Origin: Datnioides undecimradiatus
Taxonomy: Eukaryota; Chordata; Actinopteri; Lobotiformes; Datnioididae
Assembly (NCBI GenBank): GCA_008933995.1
Contig: WARS01000034.1
Span: forward strand, 2,247,501 to 2,311,500
Direction of reading: 5' to 3'
DNA length: 64,000 nucleotides
The position numbers and the translations under genes were made by a program. Positions 32,595-47,400 of this stretch are shown one piece after another (the first letter of the stretch is position 1; each line of letters opens with the position of its first letter). The notes beneath the pieces are model-generated. The model saw only the letters and a program-made list of their open reading frames with translations. It was not told where the DNA came from and ran no database searches.

Positions 32595-34756
32595 TTCACT
32601 GCTGAATGCTGCCCTTAGCACAGACAGTTGTGTTGTCGCTCAGTATAGAATCCTGCACGTTGTCTCGTCCTGATCCCAGATAAACTTCCATCGCATGCAC
32701 GCACAGTTTTGTTACCATACCGAAGCGGCTGCAGAGCGACAGCCACCTTTTTTAAATATGTGGAATGGTTTCAATTAAAGCGTGCTTCAGAGCTGCCTAA
32801 GTGGGATTTATGCTGCTGGGCTTCATCACTGTGTGTATATGCGCTCCGGGAAGGATTAAGGCCCATAGCACAGTTTTAATCTCTGATACAGATTATGACT
32901 CAGGGTTTCTACGAAAGGCTTCAGTCCTCTCGGATACAGTAACAGTGTTCGGAGATGTTGCGTTCACAGTTCTGCATGCTTACCTTTTTAAACTGACCGC
33001 CGGTGCTTTCAACATGCAGAAAATGAGGATTCTTTGTTTAGTGAATTTCTCTAAAGATCCCTTCTGCTCATTTTCTTTGTTCAAACACCTAGATGTGACA
33101 GAGACAGGAGAGGAGCGAAAAAGACGAGACAACTCTTATTTAACCCTTATTAACACATTCTTGTTAACAAGCTCTTGAAGCAGCCTCGGGGAGGAGGTTT
33201 TCACACATTCACAGCTGGGAGCTGCGCCACCAATACCAATCATTTCCCTATAAAATGTTAGAAAAAGTTGAATTTATTTCCGACATTTTAGCAACACTTT
33301 ATAATTCTAGCATGCTCTAGTACGCTTGTGTTGGTGTTGCTGTTATTGTATTGTGTTGGATTTGTTGTTGTATCCCTCTTGTTTCTCCTGCTTGAGAAAG
33401 ACTTTCTCATCTTTGCTGCTGGACAGTTCAGTCTGTTTTGCTTTGCTCAAAGACACATCAGCAGAAGTTGCTAAAGCTGCAGAGTGCTACTCCCTCATTC
33501 CCTCCACCAGGCCAGGTTTCCCCTGCCGCTCCAGGTCTTTAGACCAGCAATTGTCCTGTCACCAGCCCACTTTTTCAACCCTTGGGCACCCAAGTCACGG
33601 TCTGTTTCCTGACCGCTTATAGAGATTTGCTGGTTGGATGGAAGTGTACTCAACAGGCTTTCAGTGCAGCCTGACCTACCAGCTTCCATAGCATGGGCTG
33701 AAAGCTCGACTAATGGTCTGTTTGCTAAGCCAAAGCTTGGATCACATGTTCTGTGATTGCCTTACCTAGAGTACATGCAATTATTTTTGGTTTTCATAGA
33801 AGTGTGTCATTGTTTTTATGTAGTGACGTAACTGAAAATGAATAATTGACCTATTTTGGATTTTTTTTCTTTCTTTGTAGCCAGCAGTGTGGCTGGAAAT
33901 GGAAATGTGTTGTTGCTTGGTTTTACTGTCCGTCACTTTGGTTCAGCCTGAACCATCTCAACAATGACTGGGTGATTGCCCAAGAAATTTTGCACAGATA
34001 TTCGCGGCTGCAAGAAGACTTTTACAGGCTAATAACAGGTTTACATACAGTATATAATGCATGTAGTACAGCATGCAAACATGCAACACATCATAATATA
34101 AGCACAGACACTACTGCACACACGATACATCCCCACCACACTTGTCAATGCAACTGTATTCAGCCTGACATTTTTATTTTTTCCGCCCACATCCCTTCAC
34201 TCACTCCCCCCCACATGCACACACATGCGCGTGCACGTACACACGCACACTCTGTTTATAATCATAGCATGGTTGGAGTCAGTTTCACTTCAGTCCATCA
34301 AGTGAATTTTTTATAACTGTTCAAAAGCATTTAAGAATCAGAAATGTTGGCAAATATGACAAATCACTGAAAATGAATTTTACCCCTCACAGGTAGTCTG
34401 AGGCAAATGCACACAGTGGGTTGCTTTAGCCCATATACGTGTACACGAGTGAGCACGGCTAGTAATAATCTGTCGGCTATCATCATCATCAGCTATGCTG
34501 CTGTCGAATCCCTCCGAGATCACACACATGCACTCAGACTCACACGTTTCCGTACACTCAAAGGCACAAGAGATGAGCGACACAGCTGCTTGAAAGAGAC
34601 AGAGAAGGCCGGGGATTAGTGAGGGTTACCCACTGCTATTGCTGTGTGTGTGTGTGTTCCTGTGGCTGTCTTTATGAGGACCAAATGTCCTGACGAGAAG
34701 AGAACGATTTAGAGTTTGTCGATTTTTGCCATTCCTGCCCTCTTTCCTCATCTTAT

Positions 34757-34758
<2 letters not shown>

Positions 34759-34792
<34 letters not shown>
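34759..34792. repeat. (GT)n microsatellite
   Basis: This is an unbroken GT run of about 17 units. Confidence 0.97.
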
Positions 34793-34793
<1 letters not shown>

Positions 34794-35439
34794 GTATGTG
34801 TGGAGGAGCCTTGACCTGTTAGTGTAATGTGCATTCTCCCACCCCACTGCTAAGCATCCATCAGTGATATTTACTGCATAGCCCTTCAGATAAACACCTG
34901 ATGAGATGAAATATTGATTTCTCTACCACACACACTCACAGTTCCCTCCCACATAATAAAACTCTACCCTTGATTCCTGTGTCATAGCTTCTGTGTACTT
35001 TAAAGTCAGTATTTAGTTAAAATGATTTGTGTGTGGGGACAGCACTTATTTATCACTGGTTTAACTCAGTTTTATATTTCTCATTGAGCAGACAGGTATA
35101 GATACATTGGAAGATGTATTTGACTTGAGGAATGCTTGGTTTAACCACGCTTGGAAAGCAAATGGGAAACAGGTGGTCACTTTCTTCATATCTAATCATT
35201 TGGATTCAGTTGCAGTGACCTTAAGGGCTCACAGAATTTGCCTACTTGTTTTAATTTTTTGGAAAACTGTATTGACTGTGCTGCCCAACATGTCCTGTGG
35301 GAGTGCAGACTGCCAGGGTCACTGCTGCCAGCCATTTGGTCCTTCTAAGCAAGAATCATGTGTCCTTGGTAGAGTGCTAAGGCAAAATACATTTAAGATG
35401 GACAGTGGAGGCAACTCATTTCCTCTTTTGTCTGTGTAA

Positions 35440-35895
35440 AATCTAAAGGGTATAAAGGTGCTGTTGAGGTCTGGAGAGAGTCCAGTTCACTGACATTAGG
35501 CTGTTATCTGCTATTTGCCGATGATACTGTCCTTCCAGAGTCAATGAACCATGAATTGCTCGTGTGCACTGGAGCAGTTTGTTGTGGATCAGCACCTCCA
35601 GGTCTGAGGCCCTGGTTTGCTCTCTGAAAACTGTGGCAGTAGTTCTTGGGGTCTCACTCATATGAGGAAGCAGCTGCAGTAATGTGGCACTGAGCTGTGG
35701 AGGAGGCAGAGATCATTTTCGTGCTTAGTTAGGAAGTTCCCAGTACGCCTCCCTTTTTAGGTGTTCTGCACTGACTGCATGCTGGTGGATCACCCAGCTG
35801 GCCTGGGGGATACCTGCAGCTCCCCTGGGAGGAAGGGGAGGAAGTCACTGGGGAAAAGGGCATCAGCCTGCTCTGCTAATGTTGTTGTCATGGCA
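35440..35895 (+). mobile_element. LINE reverse-transcriptase fragment
   Basis: LLFADDTVLP at 35508-35537 carries the FADD catalytic box. It is followed by ALEQFVV, STSRSEALVCS (35595-35627) and, at 35795-35870, a decayed LAW-GIP...EE tail. This order is that of a common teleost non-LTR element with an FADD-type reverse transcriptase and long C-terminal region. Large parts are deleted. The clade is not settled by this fragment. Confidence 0.65.
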
Positions 35896-38800
35896 GCCTG
35901 AATAAGGACTGAAACAATAAATGGCTGCACAAAATTCCTTTGCAAGCCATTTAAAGATGACCATGTGTTTCTGCATATGGTCCAAGGTTGTGGACTCAAA
36001 GACGTTGCTGTCCGTGAAGCCAACCACCTTTTTCTGGCTCTGCAGGCGATTATGATGTTTGACTGATGTTATCAAATCTATGCTGGCCAATATTCATCAC
36101 AACCTGTGCTTGATGTTTTAACGTCTGTCCCTGTCCATGAAGGTCTACATATAAGCAGGAGAAGAGGAGAAGAAGTGGAGTGGTAGAAAATATGATTTTG
36201 GGTGTGAACTCACCAATATGTCGGTGCCCGCTGTGATAAGTCAGTAGATAGCACGAAGACATCCTGTTTCCCACCGGAGCAGTTCACCGGCCTGATTCAG
36301 CCCTGCTGAAAGCAACATGAAAATTACCCATGTAGCTGTGTTCCAAGTGCTGAAATTCACACCAGTTCTCAGATTTAGCAAACAGGCTGTACAAACTTAG
36401 ACTGATTGTTACCCTTTTTAGCTTGCCAGTGCTAGTCAGGGAGCTGCAAATTGTCTTGAACCTTAGAGACCCCGCTGAGACCTTGGAGTTTATTTTCTCT
36501 ACTTCCTTTTAAGTGCGTGTGTATGTGTGTGTCACATGCTGGTTGCAAAATTAATTGCTGCAAACTTGATGTTCTCAATTTGTGTGGGGAAAATAAAAAG
36601 TAAAACAAAGCTACTGTAGAAGAAAAACACTCTTGTGGATTCATGAAGACAAATATTTCACTGAGGGGCAGCAGAGAGGTGTCCCCTCACAGGTCTCCCC
36701 CACACTTTACCCAGAAAAAATATATTTTTCTCCCTTGAAGAATTAGCCCACTACCTTTTTTAATTATTTTACTCAACTGTTTTATTTAAATTAAAGGTAC
36801 CCTGAGTTTTCAAGCATTAGTAATACAATGTTTTGATAGCATGTGAGTGTAGGGATGACATGATGCACATTCTTTTACCGACAAGTCGGTGCCAACACCC
36901 GCAAAACATTCAAAATCAGTCTCCTTTAGCTGCTTAACACATCCCAGAGTTTATCCCAGAGTTTATCAGCCAGTCTTTGTCTTTCTGCTGTCTGGACATT
37001 CAGCATATAGCAGATTGGTCGCATTGTTGGATGGATTAAACCTGCTGCGCATGTGCTTTAATTTAGATTTAAAAAGGCAGCATTCAGTAAATTGAGCAGC
37101 CTAGTTAGAAGGTAATTAGCTGAGCTAACAGCCCCAAGTGGGTTCAGAGAGGAGCTTTAATGTAAACATTTCTGTTCGCTTGAATGATCCACGTCTGACA
37201 TTTAAACGACACCTCACTGAGAGATGGGATAGAAACCCTGGTCATGCCTATGCACCTCCCACATCCTCCTTATAGCTTTGCAGTCAGAGTGTAATGTTGC
37301 CTTCCACTTTGAAAGCAAACGCAGGTCATTTGGAGCTGTTTGGACAACAAATGCTGCCTTTTATCTGGCGAGAACGTTCTATCAAGATCAAGGAGTGAAT
37401 AACCCTCTGGTTTACCTTAACAACCGTGATCAAAAAGCCCTTGATCAGAGCACATAAACCCTGAGTCAAGACTTCGGGTGCAATATAAAAGCGTGTAAGT
37501 CCTAACAAACCCTCTCATTGGCTGAATGGAAACTTTAAATGAATATATACTTTGCACACTTCAAGAGCAGTATGCTGTTTAGGGTGTGAGCTCTCCAAGG
37601 TGTAGCTTTGTGACACCAATAAGGCAGAATGTCGCTCTGTAATGAGCTGAGAAACTGCATCCCACTCTCTGGTTCTCTGGTGGCTGGAGTGTAACAGGCC
37701 TCATGCTATTTTTGACGAGGACTGAAAATACATGTCGGTGTTGCTCAGGCTGAAAAGGAGAAGACCGGACTGTGTGTGCCGACGAGCTCGCGGCTCGGGT
37801 CAGTGTTTTCTCAGACAACACTCCCCGTGAATGTTTTGTTTCCACACAGATGTTCCATGCGTGACAAGTACGGTCGCCCGCTGTTTACTGTCTTGTATTT
37901 TCAATAACACATTATTGTTTGGAGGGTTGAGCTGCACCTAGTCAATTATCTTCAAGTGGGCTTGACAGCGAGCCTTATATTTATAGTATGGGTGGTGCTT
38001 TGTATGTGCCACAGTGCCATTATTACCAATGAAGAGAGTACATAATTATTGTGACAACTCTATGCCCATTAAAAAGTCTTTAGTGGAGTGGACAGAGGGA
38101 TTTATAAACTGGTCACATTCTGAGTGAAACCTGGCGTCTGTATAACAGGAATTGTTTCCTGAATGGCAGTCGGGATGGGTTTTTCCCCTTTCTTTTCTCA
38201 CATTCACTCATTCTCATTTTGGACATTTTGCCACTTGTTATTTATGGTTTGGCTTGCTTTCAGGGTTTCAGCGCCGTCTGCACAACACAGACTTTTGAGA
38301 GAATTGTTCCTGCAGAAGCGAGGCTCTGCGTGTAAGTCATGACTGCAATCTGTCTTTTCAGTCCTGTTGGCTGGCTACAGATCAGCAGCTCGTGGCGGCT
38401 GGTGGAATCTGGTGGGCGAATGAAACGCAACAGCTGATGTTTTTCATGATGCAATCCCAGCATAAAAGTGGGTAAGCACATCATCAGCGGCTCAACAGTC
38501 TCTTTTATTTAGTCGTTATTTACTCAGCAGTTCAGCCTGTGGGCGCATGCATGACTCCACAGCACAGACGGGGAATGCTGTACAAATGTGATCTCCACAG
38601 GCGTTGTTGGCAGCTATAACCTGTCATCTCCAGTAGAGGAATAAAGTTTACAAACAGCAGAAAAAAGCGCATTTTTCTTTGGAAAACGCCGGCTGATATG
38701 AATGTAAACTGAAAACAGATGCTCACTTTTCTATGTCTGGTTCCTTCTACTCAGCCGTGGCTGCCACTGATCATTTCATTCAGTCTTTTAATCAAACAAA

Positions 38801-41384
38801 CAAATGTAAAATTAAACTTTACGGAAGCTTGAAGAGTCTTCCCAGGAACGGCAGACCAGTCCAGACGTTTAGCACTCACTGCAAAGCTTTAATGACCTGC
38901 ACGTAGACCATATTCTAGTTTTATATGCAAAGGTAGAAAAAGACGCAGAGCAGCATCATTAAAAGGCTTTTCTTATCAAAGTTGAAGCTGCACACATCAA
39001 TATTTACACATTAACAAAAGATCAAATGGAAACACAATCAGTGTCATAGTGATTAAATCTAAAAACATCCCTCAAAGAGCATTTTAGCATCTTTCAGCTC
39101 CTTGTTTTGTTTCTGCAGATTTACTGAGTTTCCCTCTGCTGCTCTCACGGCAACAGGAAACTCTGAAAAAGCTGTTGTATTCTACTTGGAATATCATTTC
39201 TCAGCCGAAACAGAATAAATATTGGTTTCACATTCACCAAGTGGTCAGAAACAAGCCTCTGCTGGTGTAAATCAGTGGCTGTTTGCATGTAGGCAAAAAC
39301 TGAGGAGATTATGTCAACGTTGTGTCTACAACTTGATCAGGTTATTACCTTCAAGTATGTTTTTACTTCAGAATGGATAAATGTGTTTTCAAATGGGACC
39401 TCAGCATGTGACTGTACATAATCCACAGCGGTGGTGTTCTTTTTAAAATATTTTGGGTCAGTCCTGCAAAAACACAAAAACAAGCTTGAGCAGAGCACGC
39501 ACACGTTCAACTGGAAACTAAATTAATTGGCATTTACTTTTCCCCGAGCACCAAAGCAGCATATGACAGAAACATGGAGTGCACCCAGTCATTGCACTGT
39601 ATTCCAAAGGTTTCCAAATGGCATTTTGATTTGCATGTTTCCTCCTGCCAACAAGAATGAGCAATTAAGGCATGTTGCACTCAAGGAAGACGGGCGCCGC
39701 TTGGCAAAAATCACACACTGTGGCTCAACCCTCAGAAAATAAGCAATTAACACCTGCTCTCCGGCCCCTGCTCACCCCTCCTGGCTCCCAATAATTATTT
39801 TCAAAGCTCTCGCAACCCCATTAAGTCCAAAAATACAAGCACGTGTATGTGCATGTATGTGCTTTTTCCTGCCCATCTGTGACTCACTCATTTTCTAGCA
39901 CATACTAGCACACACACACACACACGGGATAAATAAAGAACCATTTTCTGCTCATGTTCCGACAGATTAACAGGCCAGCGACACAGAACACGTTACAGCT
40001 ATATGTTCTGGGCTGAGTATTTATTTATACTCTGAAAAATCCTCTGGCTCTCCTCTAGTCTCTTTCTCTCTCTCACACACACTCTCACTCACACACACAC
40101 ACACACACAGTGTAGGAAGGCCTCTTAGCTATTCCTGCTCCTTCCATTACAGAGCAGCAACATGGTGCATTTGCTGATGCACTACACTTAGTGGCAGAAA
40201 GGTGTACAGTACACTCACTGTGTTTCAAGAAGTTTGAAGGCGTAGAATCAGAGTTCACAGAATGGACCATAAGGAGAGTCTGGCTCTGTCTCTTTATGTG
40301 ACTCGTGTGTGTCTGATGCTGCTGGAGTATTAGAACCAAGGTATCCTAACAGCTCTCTAATTGTAGTGTACTCTACTGCAGTGATGACAGCTATCAGGTC
40401 TTTCCCTGTTCATGTATTGTAATCGGTTTTGAATTTGTACAATAATTGCATGACCTCAGCAGACTTAGGACAGCTGCAGGTAAATCAAAGCTTTCAGATC
40501 ACAGCTCTAAATGAAATGTTTAGTTGACAGATGGCAAATGTTTTTGAAGGAAACAGACAGTTTCTGGCACAGAGTTGAATGAAAAGATCAATACTGCTCC
40601 AAAATACAATCTGTAAATATGAAGCTAGGTGAAGGGATTTCCCTACGGTGATTTAGTACGACTCAGCAGTGAGGTCTGCGGTGTTTTTTTTTATTTCTCT
40701 TTTTCTGCAATTTACTCTGGAAGTGGTACAGCGGGATGATGTTTGATCTTAGTACCTCCAATCCAAGATACCTGCACTCTTTCTCTTCCTGCCTCCTGCG
40801 TCTGCTGGAGGACACAAACATGTTGTGAATCGGGATAATTGGCGGATCAGTCGGAGTCTGCTACTAAAAGACTGCCGGTGGTTTCAGTGTGGAGTTGCAG
40901 AGCGAGTGAGGTGGTGGCTACGTGTTCCTGTGTGGTATTCCCTTCCTGGACAGAGTTCCGATCTAATCGCGGGACACCATCATGCCGGTCACTCTGAAAT
41001 GTGGATATGTGGTAGCAGAGGGAGAAATCTGGCAGTTCTGCTCAGGACATGATGAGAGCTAGTTTTAGTGGCTGCTTGCCATCCTCTTTGGCTGCCTCGA
41101 TGTCATTGTTGCGTTTATTGCCACAATTCCAAACTGTCAGACGTTCAGCTTAGCTCACCATAAAGACTTAGAGGAAGGGCAAAAGACTCGTCCCACTCTG
41201 TTTAAAGTTTGAGGAAGGTGCAACACAGCTGATGGGATACGACAACTTTCGCTTTTGTACTGCTTGTATACATTGCTCCAGGTATTTAGCTGTTAGGTTT
41301 ATTTCTTTCCTGACTAGTGCTCGGCTGGTATACGCGTTTGTGGTTAGCTGTACAGCAACTGTAGTTTTCCAACCAGCCCTGCGA
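35896..41384. other. Unassigned stretch
   Basis: Intergenic- or intron-like sequence. It includes CA/GT-rich patches near 39900-40110 and a short tandem duplication CCCAGAGTTTAT at 36950-36968. No exon is supported. Confidence 0.4.
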
Positions 41385-41490
41385 ATGGTCACCAAGTCCA
41401 TCAGTCTTCATGCTAAGCTAACCAGCTATATATAATGCACAGAGTGATGTCACCCTCTCATCTAAAAGGAAAATGACAAACTGTTTCTTT
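41385..41490 (+). repeat. Dispersed repeat with ATGCTAAGCTA motif
   Basis: TTCATGCTAAGCTAACCAGC followed by GAGTGATGTCACCCTCTCATCTAA resembles a widespread short teleost repeat. A second copy lies at 60866-60985. Confidence 0.5.
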
Positions 41491-44400
41491 GGAACATTTT
41501 TCATTTCGTGAAACTCCTGCTTTAACCTTTTTGGACAACCTCCAGTTCTAAATCCCTGCAGTGGCGTCAGATTCAGACGAATCAAATGAGTCTTTTGTGG
41601 ATTTTGTGAAGCTGCTGTTTTGCAGTTGGTTCAACAACATCCTTTGACGCAGCAGATTCAAGTGTTGAGTAGGAAACTTTGATAAGAGACATTAAAACTG
41701 TCCTCCAGTCAGCCTCTGCTGTTAAGTTTGACCTGAGTGAGCTGCCCACTCTATTCGTTTCGGTTCTGTGATGTTTTGGGCAGCTTGTTTGCTGCTGCTG
41801 CTCTATTGAAGGATTCCCTTTTTTATCCTCCTCTGGGAGACGAGCGGAGACGAGAGAGGAGGAGAAAAGGACTGTTCAATGCTGTTAGCCACTGAACAGA
41901 AGTGATGATTTGATGTGAGCAGATAAATACAGTTGATAGATTCATGGCACAGATAGACAGCAGAGAAAGAGAATAAAAGTCTTTCCTCTTCTCTGCCCAG
42001 CTGAAGCCTGGGTAATAGTGCTGAGCCTTTCAGAGGAGACATGATTTATTTAACCAGTTTACATGAGGGAGCAACATCACGCAGTTCACCACTCTTCTTC
42101 TAATTCTTCTTCTTTTTTTTTTTAAAGTAGGGATACCTCCTCCCCAAAAACTGCTCAAAATAAAGACGTACAAGCCCTACTTTTAGCCCCGCGCCCTGCT
42201 CTGCTGCAGCGTCACTCTGCTCCCCAGAAAATTTGTTCTGTTTCAGTTGTCATGCGTGATTGAATTAAACTAGTCTACCAGGGAGAAGACAATCAAAACA
42301 AAAAGCAGCAACACATGCAGAACGGATGGAGAACCCACAAAAACATGGCAGGTGAACAGAAAGAGAAGCAAGAAACAAAACAAAGCTGTATCAAATAGTT
42401 GCAGACAGATGCTGTTTGTTATGACTCTGAAAGTAATATTTTAAAATATCATTCATGTAGATTTTTCTTCTTTCTTTTCCAAATTACAAAGATAACATGT
42501 TGCAGAGCAGATGCCAACCTCAGACTTGGCAAATGTACACCCATCTGCTCACAAAGTTTGCTTCTTTGCATTAAAGCTGCACTCCAGTGTCCATTTTCCT
42601 AGAGATTAAAGGAGAAATCCACCATAAGAAAAAACCTTAAAGGGGGAATTTTACACATATTGCAGAGGCCAGTTCCCATGTCATGGACAGTGCTACTCAG
42701 CCTACTGTGTCTTCCATGAGTCTGAAGAAAGCTTTCTTAAAATCAGAAAAAAACATTTCATAAGGCTGAAAAATGTTTTTACACCACAGAAACACGTTTT
42801 GTCCAAGTCTGAAAAAATGTCCCTGATGATGTCACTAGTTATCTTGAGTTAGGCTTGAAAACCTTGTTACAAACTGCAGGAATGTAGTTTTGAAAGACAG
42901 TAGCATTTAAAAGGCAGTGAAGGTCTAATGAAAGATGCTTGTGAGTTGCATTATAGGACTTTTAGATCAGAGTGTGACTCAAACTAAACAGCTAAACTGA
43001 GGAAGACTATTAGCTGTTGGGTTTTACCTTGTTCTCCTGGCCTGTTCTGTGCTCATGTGCCAAGTTATTTCCAACACAGCTAAAAAAAACATCAGCAGCG
43101 GAGCGTCAGGTTTGGGTGTCAGTCCTGGGAGCAGGCACAGGTACCAATTTCTCCACTGTCAGCTTCAATTGACCAGAATGCACTGCACCGAACTGCACAA
43201 CCTTAAGAAGTGTGTTTCCATGAGGGTGACGACCTGCCTGTTTGTTTCCAGAAGCTCTCCACTTGTGACGTCGCCAATACAGTTGCTATTGTGATCCCTC
43301 TCTCTCCTCTCTCCATGTAGAGGTCACATTAGAAATGAGTTTGTAAAGTGTCTGATGCAAATTAATATCAGCATGCACAAAATACTTGTTGGAATGAAAC
43401 AAATATGACAGACGGCTGATATACGGCGTGCTGCATTGTTGAGACACACTGTCCTCCGCTCCAACATGCCCACAAACAGCAGACACACACACACAACAGG
43501 CCTTCCCACTAATTATCCTCTTTTTTGTGTCAATGCCACTTAGAAGCTAAGCCTGATTGCACCTCTGCATGATAAATGCTCCTGTCTGAACTGCTCCTCT
43601 CTTAACTGCTCCTGCCGCCTGGAACTGTTCCTCTATAAGCTAGCGTAAACAAAGGACTGTGTTTCTATCCTCAACTGGCAACTGATTGGTTAGTGGATCA
43701 CTTTTAAAGCTGCTAGAATCCGTATCCTTATTATAGATGAATTAAATGACTGTGCAGTGAGACAGGTGACGCTCGCAGTGACCAGCCAACATGTCATATC
43801 ACTCTGCAGTTCCAGTTTCTAGTCCACAACTTTACTATGTTGGATCAGTTTTACAGCTCTTGTTGCGTTTAAGGCCTTAGTGGACGGCTAGTTTTAGAGA
43901 AAGTGTTCTAAAACCCCCGTGTTCAGTGAATGCAGCATTTAGCAGCTGAGGATGGAAATTATTTCACAACAAAGCCAAAAACAGACTGAATGTTGGACGT
44001 CATGTCAACTTAAAGTAATGATCATTCGCAGCAGTTACTTTCTGCTGCCCACAAGTGAGTTCAATTTGTAATTTTCCCCCTAACATCTGGAATAAAAGTA
44101 CCAACAAAACTGTTTATGGGTTCTCGTGGTCAGCCAATCAGCTTTCCCACCGGCGGCGAGTCAAATTGAATTTAAAAAGCAATTATAAAGCATCTCAGGG
44201 GGAGAAGCACCTCTTTTCCTCTGAGTGATTCAGATGTCTGCTGTTATTTTCCCCTTTTTGTTTTTTTTAGTGAATGTTCCACCTCAGGCAAGCATGAAAT
44301 GTATTTATTGTCATCAATCAGCAGTTTTTCAGAATTTCTGAAATTCACTGTGACTTTTTTAAAACACAATTTCAGTCTTGTTGAGCTTTTTTCTCCACAG

Positions 44401-47400
44401 TTCTGTTATTTCAATTTAAACTACTTTTTATGTGCTAATTCACTTTAAGCATGAAACAGATCTTTGGGGCCCCTGCTGGGTTAAACGGATAATCAGAATG
44501 GCTCATTGATCTGTCAGCGTCTTTGACGGACAGCTAGTCGGGGATAAAATCTTTTATCGCATGCAGAGCTGCCTCTGAACGCCTCCTATTTCTTGCTGAA
44601 AAAGCAACGTTAAGCTAGAATCTGTGTGGGAAAAAGAAAGCTGGCACACTTTTTGTAGCTTTTCTGTTGTGGCTACCTTTGTAGGATAGATGAGGTTTTT
44701 TTTTTTTTTTTCAGAAGTAATTCCCCCAAGCAGAGGAGTTGGTGTGTTCAGACGCGCTTTCCCCAAGCTGTCCACACCAGCAGGCTGCCCCTGTTAACTG
44801 CCAGCCCTTATCTCTCTCTTTCTGTCCTTCCTTCTCTCTCCATCACTCCCTCCCCCTCCCTCCTCTGTCTCTCCCTCCCTTATCTCCTGCTAAGACTTTT
44901 CTCCGTCTGCCATCGCCCTCACAAATCTCTCTTCTCCCTCGCTACTCTCTTCCGCTCTATTTCGGTTCCTCGCCCGTCTAGCTCCCTCCTGTTTTCTCCT
45001 TCTCACTCCCCCCCCCAATCTCCTCATTTACCCTTGCATTTAACCCCCACCACCATCTTTACCCTCCCCAGCACATTCACACACACCCATTTGTGTCATC
45101 TGTCACTCATTTCTGTCACAGCAGGATATGCTGAACTCTTCACTGTTCAAACCAAAACTTTCTGACAACCAACGTTCAATTATAGGGTAGGAATCCTCTG
45201 ATTCTTGATAAATATAATAAAAGATCCTCATTTTTCATGCAAATTACTCAGTACTGTAAGTAATTAATTACTGAAACTTCACGCTGTTTCCATCAATCAA
45301 AGGGAAAAATGGCTTTTATTGTAGTTTTGGAGTTTGGAACAGACTATCAGGCTGGATATCTGTCACGTGCTGCTTTGACAATGTAAGACTTTTTACTGCA
45401 TCAAATGAAAGTATTTATCAAAAGTAATGAGAATAAACAACTATCGAAACTGTTCCTGCATATCCTGAAATTTAGCATCCAGTATCTTCAGCATCTTAAT
45501 GTCTGTAACAATAACTTTAAAGTAGATAAGAACGTCTATGATTAAAGTTGCATCCTTTGATGAACACGCTTGTATTCCTCTTTAATACAAGGGAAAATCC
45601 TAATACCCCTGTTCTGTGTCTGTTATCGGTTTTCCTCAAGTGGAAACTGATCCATCCAGCATCCTATTCACGCAGGTTTATAGTTACACACCCTGAACAT
45701 TACGGGTAAACACTCATAGCGACTGAAAATAACTACAATGCCCCGTCCACACTTGAAATTGGAGGGCAAAAGTGTTTTCACCTGTTTTGAACAACTGCAC
45801 TCGCAGCCGAGTTAGATGTTCGACGGTCATAGTGTTGAACACACGACAGTCACGGAAATAGCTGTGGACTCCACTCCTCCACCCAATCACTGTATGGAGT
45901 GTGTGTGAACATCAGATTGTTTGTTTCAGGAAGCTGCAGCAGTTGTCCCCTCAATCCTGACATCAGAGAGAAGTGTTTGAGATGCAGTTCGACCATTCGA
46001 CAAGCAGGAACTCTATATCTGCACCTTGTGTTGTAGGAAACTGAGCAGCTCCACAGTGAGTTTGGCGCCTTGCTTGAGGTCCTTGCGTCAGTATGTTTGC
46101 CCAAGGACAGAAGAGTGCTGCACATTCATCCTCTCGTTTTCTATTTTCTAGGGGATTTGAAAAGTGGCCTTCGAGGCACAAGCCTGCTTCTGTAACCTCT
46201 GGGCTACTACTGCCCCATTTTCCACTGGTGGTTGATGAAGCACTGGGTTTTTTCTCTCACTTCCTGCGCTGAAAATGAATAAATCAAAACTCACACACAG
46301 CTGGATAGTCTGTACTGAGCTAACTAGACCAGATGAGCCAGCAACACCTCACTGATGAGCACTGGTTCACATTATTGAGTGCAAGAAACACTGCAGGTTT
46401 CATAGGATTAACCCCTTCACCTCTGTCTGTTCCAGTAGAGATCACATTCACAGATTGAAACCCATGCAAACAGAGATCATGCGCCTGTGTTTGTGTTACA
46501 TTTTCACTTTTTTCAGCTGGGGAAAAACCCTCTGCTCTCAGAGGTGGTTGTTTGTGTCTGGCGTTCTGGAAAAATCACAGAATAACTGCTCTGAAGACAA
46601 AACATCAGAAATTGATCAAGTGTAACCGAGGGAGCGTTTTCTGTTCAGTTTCTTTGGGGGACAGAAGTTTGTGTCCTCAGCATTGGTCACATTTGGAGGT
46701 AAACCTTGAGTGAAAAAGGCTGTATCCCCTGGAGGATCCCATCTCACCATAAAGAAATATCTTTGCTAAAAGGCATCTCTTTCCCCGGCCATGTTGGGCA
46801 GCAGTCAATTCTACTAATCGACCAACAAAAATAAGATGAGAGTGAGGGGGAGGAGGAGTACCACTGCAGATTAAACTGCAGGTCCTGTGAGGGTAATCAG
46901 CCTTCAGAAGGGCTCAATCTGCCCCGCTCTCAAGATGAGAGGGGGAGCTGCTGAGGCCTTGATCCAACAGAAAATGGGGCATACAAACCAGATTTAGCCT
47001 GAATATTATATACCTTTAATCAATAAGCACCAAATGTGTCAGTGGTGGGTTGAGTATGAGGAGAATGATCTCATACGACACTCTAAGGTGATCATACGGT
47101 GAGCTTGTATAGGTAGTAAAGGATGTTACTGTTAAACATTTCTAGAATAATTGTAACCTTAAATCGCAGGTTTCAGGACGAGACCCTGACCACTGCATTT
47201 GCAGGGCAAATGTAATTGTGTTCTTTAATTTTAGTGGCACAATATTTTCTTTTCATGTAGGCAAACTGGAAGTTATGATACAAAACAGAAGGTCAGATGC
47301 TAAATCAACACGATTAAAATTATATCCCTGTTTTAGCAACCACTCAGCCAGATGTGCCAAAGCACCTGCTAATAGCCCTCAATATTAAACAGAAAACAGT

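Larger units (their letters stand above)
31919..35439. other. Unassigned stretch with microsatellites
   Basis: No exon is supported. A perfect short palindrome lies at 32566-32594 and a (GT)17 run at 34759-34792. Long open frames at 32801-33178 and 33846-34316 have no recognisable motifs. Confidence 0.4.

Noticed and set aside
33846-34316. 156-codon plus-strand open frame
   Set aside because: There is no domain, and its C-terminal half is translated from CA-rich low-complexity sequence.
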